A DNA stretch of 18,416 nt from Alphaproteobacteria bacterium (lineage in GTDB: Bacteria; Pseudomonadota; Alphaproteobacteria; Micavibrionales; Micavibrionaceae): NCBI GenBank assembly GCA_002701555.1, contig NZVS01000024.1:1-18416 (forward strand), given 5' to 3'. Below the pieces are notes generated by a model. That model did not search any database and was not told where the DNA came from. It worked only from the letters and a program-made list of their open reading frames with translations. Every line of letters starts with the position of its first letter. The stretch's first letter is position 1. The translations under genes were made by a program, and so were the position numbers. Of the stretch, positions 15,368 through 18,416 are shown piece after piece.

Positions 15368-16282
15368 GTGATGAGTGAAACACAATATCTCTCGTTGAAG
15401 ACAAGCACGAACTGCAAAGACAATTTAATGACTTCTATGCCACTTGCCGGCAATCTGAATGAAACACATGTGCGTTTGGCTGTAACTGATGAAGAAATTG
15501 CAGCCGCCCAGCGCCTGCGATTTAAAATCTTTTATGAAGAGTGTAAGGCAAAACCCTCAGAAGAAGTTTTAAAGGAAAAGCGTGATTTTGACCTTTATGA
15601 CACTATTGCTGAGCATCTGATTGTAGTTGACCCGAAACGCGGTGATACCGCTGACACACAGATTATTGGGACCTATCGCATGATTACCCAGTCTGCGGCA
15701 CGACAACTCGGTCAATTTTATACAAATGATGAATTTGATATATCCCCTCTTATAGATACGGGGGCTTACATGCTTGAACTGGGTCGATCATGTGTTATGG
15801 AAGAATACAGAACCAGGCCAGTCTTACAGCTTCTATGGCAGGGCATTGCCCATTTCGTCTTTAGTAACAAGGTCGGGTTAACATTCGGTTGTGCCAGTCT
15901 GCATGGCACAGATATTCAGAAGCTAAAGGAAGAGCTTTCCTACTTGCACCATTTCCACCTTGCTGTCCCTGAACTAAGAGCAAAAGCTTTACCTGAACGC
16001 TATACAAATATGAATTTAATGTCAGCCTCTGACATTGATGAAAAAGAAGCCTTCCATAAATTACCACCTTTAATTAAAGGATATCTAAGAATTGGAGCCA
16101 AAATAGGTGACGGGGCGGTTATTGATCATCAGTTTAATACAACAGATGTATGTATTGTTTTACCCACAAGTTACGTCAGGCAACGTTACCTTCGTCATTA
16201 TGAGCGCACTACTCAAAAAACAGTATCCTCCAAAATACTGAACCTTATCCCTCCCCTACAAGAGAACGTTCAAACAGCGTAA
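15368..16282 (+). CDS. olsB: OlsB-like acyl-ACP-dependent N-acyltransferase (ornithine lipid pathway)
   Basis: About 304 residues of the OlsB/hemolysin-like GNAT family. Conserved pieces are AAAQRLRFKIFYEECKA, DLYDTIAEHLIVVD, IIGTYRMITQSAA, MLELGRSCVMEEYRTRPVLQLLWQGI and FGCASLHGTD, with the ELGRSCV..YR and CASLHGTD blocks being characteristic. OlsB transfers a 3-hydroxyacyl chain from acyl carrier protein to the alpha-amino group of ornithine, making lyso-ornithine lipid in the inner membrane. The next gene encodes a PlsC-type acyltransferase, as expected for OlsA in the second step. GGAG at 15356-15359 lies eight bases before GTG 15368 and 11 before ATG 15371 (tandem GTGATG); either may be used. 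About 30 residues precede the conserved domain. Related enzymes acylate other amino acids, so the substrate is inferred. Confidence 0.85.
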   Translation: MMSETQYLSLKTSTNCKDNLMTSMPLAGNLNETHVRLAVTDEEIAAAQRLRFKIFYEECKAKPSEEVLKEKRDFDLYDTIAEHLIVVDPKRGDTADTQIIGTYRMITQSAARQLGQFYTNDEFDISPLIDTGAYMLELGRSCVMEEYRTRPVLQLLWQGIAHFVFSNKVGLTFGCASLHGTDIQKLKEELSYLHHFHLAVPELRAKALPERYTNMNLMSASDIDEKEAFHKLPPLIKGYLRIGAKIGDGAVIDHQFNTTDVCIVLPTSYVRQRYLRHYERTTQKTVSSKILNLIPPLQENVQTA

Positions 16283-16287
16283 TTTCT

Positions 16288-17037
16288 ATGCGTTCATGTA
16301 TAGCTTTTGCAAAGTGTCTATTTTTTATTCTGTGGTCGGCACTGCTTGTGCCCGTGCAATGGATATGGCTTTTTTTTGCAAATTCACGAAATGCATACAC
16401 CATCCCCCATTTATGGCAAAAAGGTGTTTGTTTCATTTTCAGGATATCTGTAAATGTTAGTAACAAGCCTATGCAGAGCGCGTCTTGTCTCTATGTTTCA
16501 AATCACATTTCCTATCTGGATATACCTGTAATTGGTTCGGTTCTTAAAGCATCATTCGTTGCCAAAGAAGAAGTTAGAAATTGGCCGGTTTTTGGATTTC
16601 TTTCCACACTTCAACAAACTGCTTTTATCAAAAGAAATAGAAGTGCCGCTTCAGAAGGTACAAGCGAACTGAATAACTTTCTAAAAGATGGCAAAAACCT
16701 GATTCTTTTCCCGGAAGGTACAACTTCGAACGGCACCGAGGTTTTGCCTTTTAAATCTAGTTTTTTCCAGGTTGCTACTACTGGAAATGTACAGCATGTC
16801 CAACCTTTTACAGTTAAAATAAATCAGGTAAACGGAATCGAGCCAGTTATTCAGAGTGATTATGATATTTATGCATGGCATGGGGATATGGATCTCGCTC
16901 CTCATTTGTGGAAATTTGCGAAATCAAAAGGGGCTGTAATAGATCTTGTTTTTCACGATTCTCTGACGTTAAGCGCTAACTCAGACCGTAAAACCCTTTG
17001 TAATCATTCATATGAAAAGGTAAAATCACCTTATTAA
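16288..17037 (+). CDS. olsA: PlsC-family 1-acyl-glycerol/lyso-ornithine lipid O-acyltransferase (OlsA-like)
   Basis: 249 residues. An N-terminal membrane segment (about 8-30) is followed by the acyltransferase motifs: NHISYLD (HX4D, His73-Asp78), FIKRNR (motif II, about 113-118), FPEGTTSNG (motif III, about 141-149) and VQPFTV (motif IV). Such enzymes add an acyl chain from acyl-ACP or acyl-CoA to a hydroxyl of lysophosphatidate or lyso-ornithine lipid. The gene starts five bases after the olsB-like stop with no clear ribosome site, suggesting translational coupling, and this pairing makes OlsA more likely than a general PlsC. A housekeeping PlsC role cannot be ruled out by sequence alone. 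The C-terminal part after residue 200 is less conserved. Confidence 0.85.
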   Translation: MRSCIAFAKCLFFILWSALLVPVQWIWLFFANSRNAYTIPHLWQKGVCFIFRISVNVSNKPMQSASCLYVSNHISYLDIPVIGSVLKASFVAKEEVRNWPVFGFLSTLQQTAFIKRNRSAASEGTSELNNFLKDGKNLILFPEGTTSNGTEVLPFKSSFFQVATTGNVQHVQPFTVKINQVNGIEPVIQSDYDIYAWHGDMDLAPHLWKFAKSKGAVIDLVFHDSLTLSANSDRKTLCNHSYEKVKSPY

Positions 17038-17038
17038 G

Positions 17039-17054
17039 GCTTTTCTCTAAAAGC
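17039..17054 (+). terminator. Possible weak stem-loop after the olsA-like gene
   Basis: GCTTTT (17039-17044), loop CTCT and AAAAGC (17049-17054) form a six-pair, AT-rich hairpin directly after the olsA-like stop. No T-run follows, so it is a poor intrinsic terminator; it may merely be chance in AT-rich DNA. Confidence 0.25.
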
Positions 17055-17083
17055 GATAAAAATGAGGGATTTAAGAATTAAGT

Positions 17084-17113
17084 TTGCTAAACAGACCCTT
17101 TTTTTATTAAAAT
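17084..17113 (+). promoter_or_regulatory. Weak candidate promoter of the secreted Cys-rich gene
   Basis: TTGCTA (17084-17089), 18 bases and TAAAAT (17108-17113) resemble a sigma70 promoter. The predicted start near 17120 leaves a 30-base leader that includes AGGA at 17139-17142. AT-rich surroundings make chance matches likely. Confidence 0.3.
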
Positions 17114-17150
17114 AGAAGATATTAGATTACACAAGAACAGGAATGAAGTG

Positions 17151-18008
17151 ATGAAATCAATAAAAACTTTTAACGTAACGTTGTATCTTGCATTTGCATG
17201 CCTGTTCTTATTCACAGTCGTCCCAACATCTCAAGCACAAACAACAGGTCCTTCTCCGTCCAGCCCTTCAGCGAGTGATACATGTGATCCTGAAATCAGG
17301 GAAGCCATGAATTCAAGATATCGTGAACAGGTTTTAACATCTCAAACCGTTGCCCAGACTTTTCATCAGCGTCCTGCGCCTACGGCCGATATGGTCTGCC
17401 TTCCCGACCAACTTGCCTCTTTTGCTAATACTGGTGGTAAAATTTTTGTAGATAACAGTACTTTTTTTAATGCTATTAAGACCGGCATTACAATGCCCAC
17501 AACTATTAAGAACACCGTATTAACCACTCTCGCATCCTTCTTGTCAGGAAACCCGTTCTCAACAAGTAATATTACAGACGTTCTCGGAGGTATATTAGGT
17601 TTTACCATGCCCAGCACTTGTGACGCTATGGAACAGGATTATGTTGAACGCGTTATGAAGCCTATTCCGAAGTCGGTCACAGACGCTTTGAATATTGGAC
17701 AAAGTGCTGTTAACCCTGCCTCAGCGGCTGGTAATCCATCTGCATCAGACGAACAAATGGATGAATTAGAACAAGCCAGAAACGATACAGAAAATGCTAT
17801 TAATGATGCAACCCCCGATATTATGTCTTACTTTCAAACTACTTGTTCAAAAGGTGAGGTTAGCGCAAGTGGAGAAGCTTGTGATTGCTCTCAACGGATA
17901 GTAACTCAGATTAATGAATTGGGGACATTCGGCCGTTGTAAACCTAACTGTACTACTGAAAGAGTACAGGGCAATGACGGCACAGAAAACTTTAGATGTA
18001 GCGAATAA
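17151..18008 (+). CDS. Secreted cysteine-rich protein of unknown function
   Basis: 285 residues that I do not recognise. A Sec signal peptide (1-29, cleavage likely after SQA) precedes a Ser/Pro-rich linker (about 31-43). The mature part has nine cysteines, several in pairs (CDC in EACDCSQ, and CKPNC), concentrated in the last 50 residues, plus an acidic helix (about 200-220, EQMDELEQARNDTENAINDA). The cysteines suggest a disulfide-stabilised periplasmic or exported protein; the odd number leaves one free or intermolecular. The middle (about 90-160) is Thr/Gly/Ile-rich without obvious domain. The start is ATG 17151, eight bases after AGGA; GTG 17148 lies too close to it. It is flanked by olsA-like and waaA genes on the same strand but has its own 113-base upstream gap. 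No homologue or partner is evident from the sequence. Confidence 0.75.
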   Translation: MKSIKTFNVTLYLAFACLFLFTVVPTSQAQTTGPSPSSPSASDTCDPEIREAMNSRYREQVLTSQTVAQTFHQRPAPTADMVCLPDQLASFANTGGKIFVDNSTFFNAIKTGITMPTTIKNTVLTTLASFLSGNPFSTSNITDVLGGILGFTMPSTCDAMEQDYVERVMKPIPKSVTDALNIGQSAVNPASAAGNPSASDEQMDELEQARNDTENAINDATPDIMSYFQTTCSKGEVSASGEACDCSQRIVTQINELGTFGRCKPNCTTERVQGNDGTENFRCSE

Positions 18009-18036
18009 GTGCTCCTTTTCGTAGCATACTAATTAT

Positions 18037-18065
18037 TTGATATCTCATGTCTTAACTGTTATATC
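18037..18065 (+). promoter_or_regulatory. Candidate promoter of waaA
   Basis: TTGATA (18037-18042), a 17-base spacer and TATATC (18060-18065) match the sigma70 hexamers at five and four positions. The start of transcription would be near 18072, about 29 bases before the waaA ATG, within the 92-base gap after the secreted protein gene. Confidence 0.4.
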
Positions 18066-18100
18066 TGCAATCGTTCACTGAAACTTGCAGAATAGCGCCC

Positions 18101-18416
18101 ATGTTCTTAAAACTTTATCGAAATATTTTACGACGTTCAGACCTGGTTTTGGAAGCTTACCTGAATAGAAGACTTAAAAAAGGTAAAGAAGATCCAAAAC
18201 GCTTCGACGAACGTAAGGGCATTTCTTCAATAGATCGGCCTTCGGGAATTTTGATTTGGATACACGCCGCCAGTGTCGGTGAAGCACAATCGGCTTTAAT
18301 TCTTATAAAGGCACTTAACGATCAAATCGGATCTGAAAACTTTTCTATCTTGGTTACATCAGTAACCCGCACTTCTGCCGGTCTTATGGCAGAACGTTTA
18401 CCTGATAATGCTTTCC
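18101..18416 (+). CDS. waaA: Kdo (3-deoxy-D-manno-octulosonic acid) transferase, 5' part
   Basis: The first 105 codons are visible; the gene continues past the window end. The N-terminus has the hydrophobic/basic start typical of WaaA (YRNILRR, then YLNRRLKKGKEDPKRFDER). Next come IWIHAASVGEAQSA, containing the catalytic-base glutamate region (SVGE), and ILVTSVTRTSAGLMAERLP, matching the family's TSGT..SA block. WaaA attaches Kdo from CMP-Kdo to lipid A precursor at the inner-membrane face, so the organism makes LPS. The ATG at 18101 has no clear Shine-Dalgarno, but no other start codon precedes it in frame close by and the resulting N-terminus is family-typical. Whether it adds one or two Kdo units cannot be told from this fragment. 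Confidence 0.93.
   Translation, partial: MFLKLYRNILRRSDLVLEAYLNRRLKKGKEDPKRFDERKGISSIDRPSGILIWIHAASVGEAQSALILIKALNDQIGSENFSILVTSVTRTSAGLMAERLPDNAF

Overview
The window looks like a chromosomal segment of a Gram-negative, AT-leaning proteobacterium. An outer membrane is implied by a lipoprotein secretin, a Kdo transferase (waaA), an OmpA-type protein and an OlsB/OlsA-type acyltransferase pair. That mix suggests Alphaproteobacteria, but I cannot place it more closely from sequence alone.

Positions 1-13085 (all minus strand) hold a nearly complete type IVa/MSHA-like pilus machine. In transcription order: pilB (extension ATPase with a MshEN c-di-GMP-type domain), pilC (platform), a fused pilM-pilN protein, pilO, a mshK/pilP-like periplasmic protein, an ABC-type ATPase, a large acidic one-TM TPR protein, a pilD-like protein, pilT, pilU and the start of a mshL-type secretin gene that leaves the window at base 1. 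Most junctions overlap or abut, as in an operon. A good sigma70-type promoter lies just before pilT, so pilT-pilU(-mshL) may also be transcribed on its own. No pilin or minor pilin gene is present.

Positions 13086-13640 carry a tRNA-Arg(ACG) gene on the minus strand, flanked by AT-rich intergenic DNA with candidate promoters for pilB and for the next gene. After it come a secreted coiled-coil protein with a degenerate OmpA-like C-terminus (plus), a low-molecular-weight tyrosine phosphatase (minus, abutting tail to tail), an olsB-olsA-like pair (plus), an unrecognised secreted cysteine-rich protein (plus) and the first 105 codons of waaA (plus). The last part is envelope lipid biogenesis: ornithine-lipid-type aminolipid acylation and LPS core assembly.

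The most notable points are: (1) pilC appears to start at an ATT codon 22 codons upstream of the first ATG, restoring the conserved family N-terminus; (2) the PilD-like protein keeps its zinc-binding cytoplasmic loop but has no GxGD motif, so it is probably not a working prepilin peptidase; (3) PilM and PilN are one polypeptide; (4) an ABC ATPase without a permease gene sits inside the pilus operon, recalling the Myxococcus PilGHI system; (5) non-ATG starts are unusually frequent in the operon.
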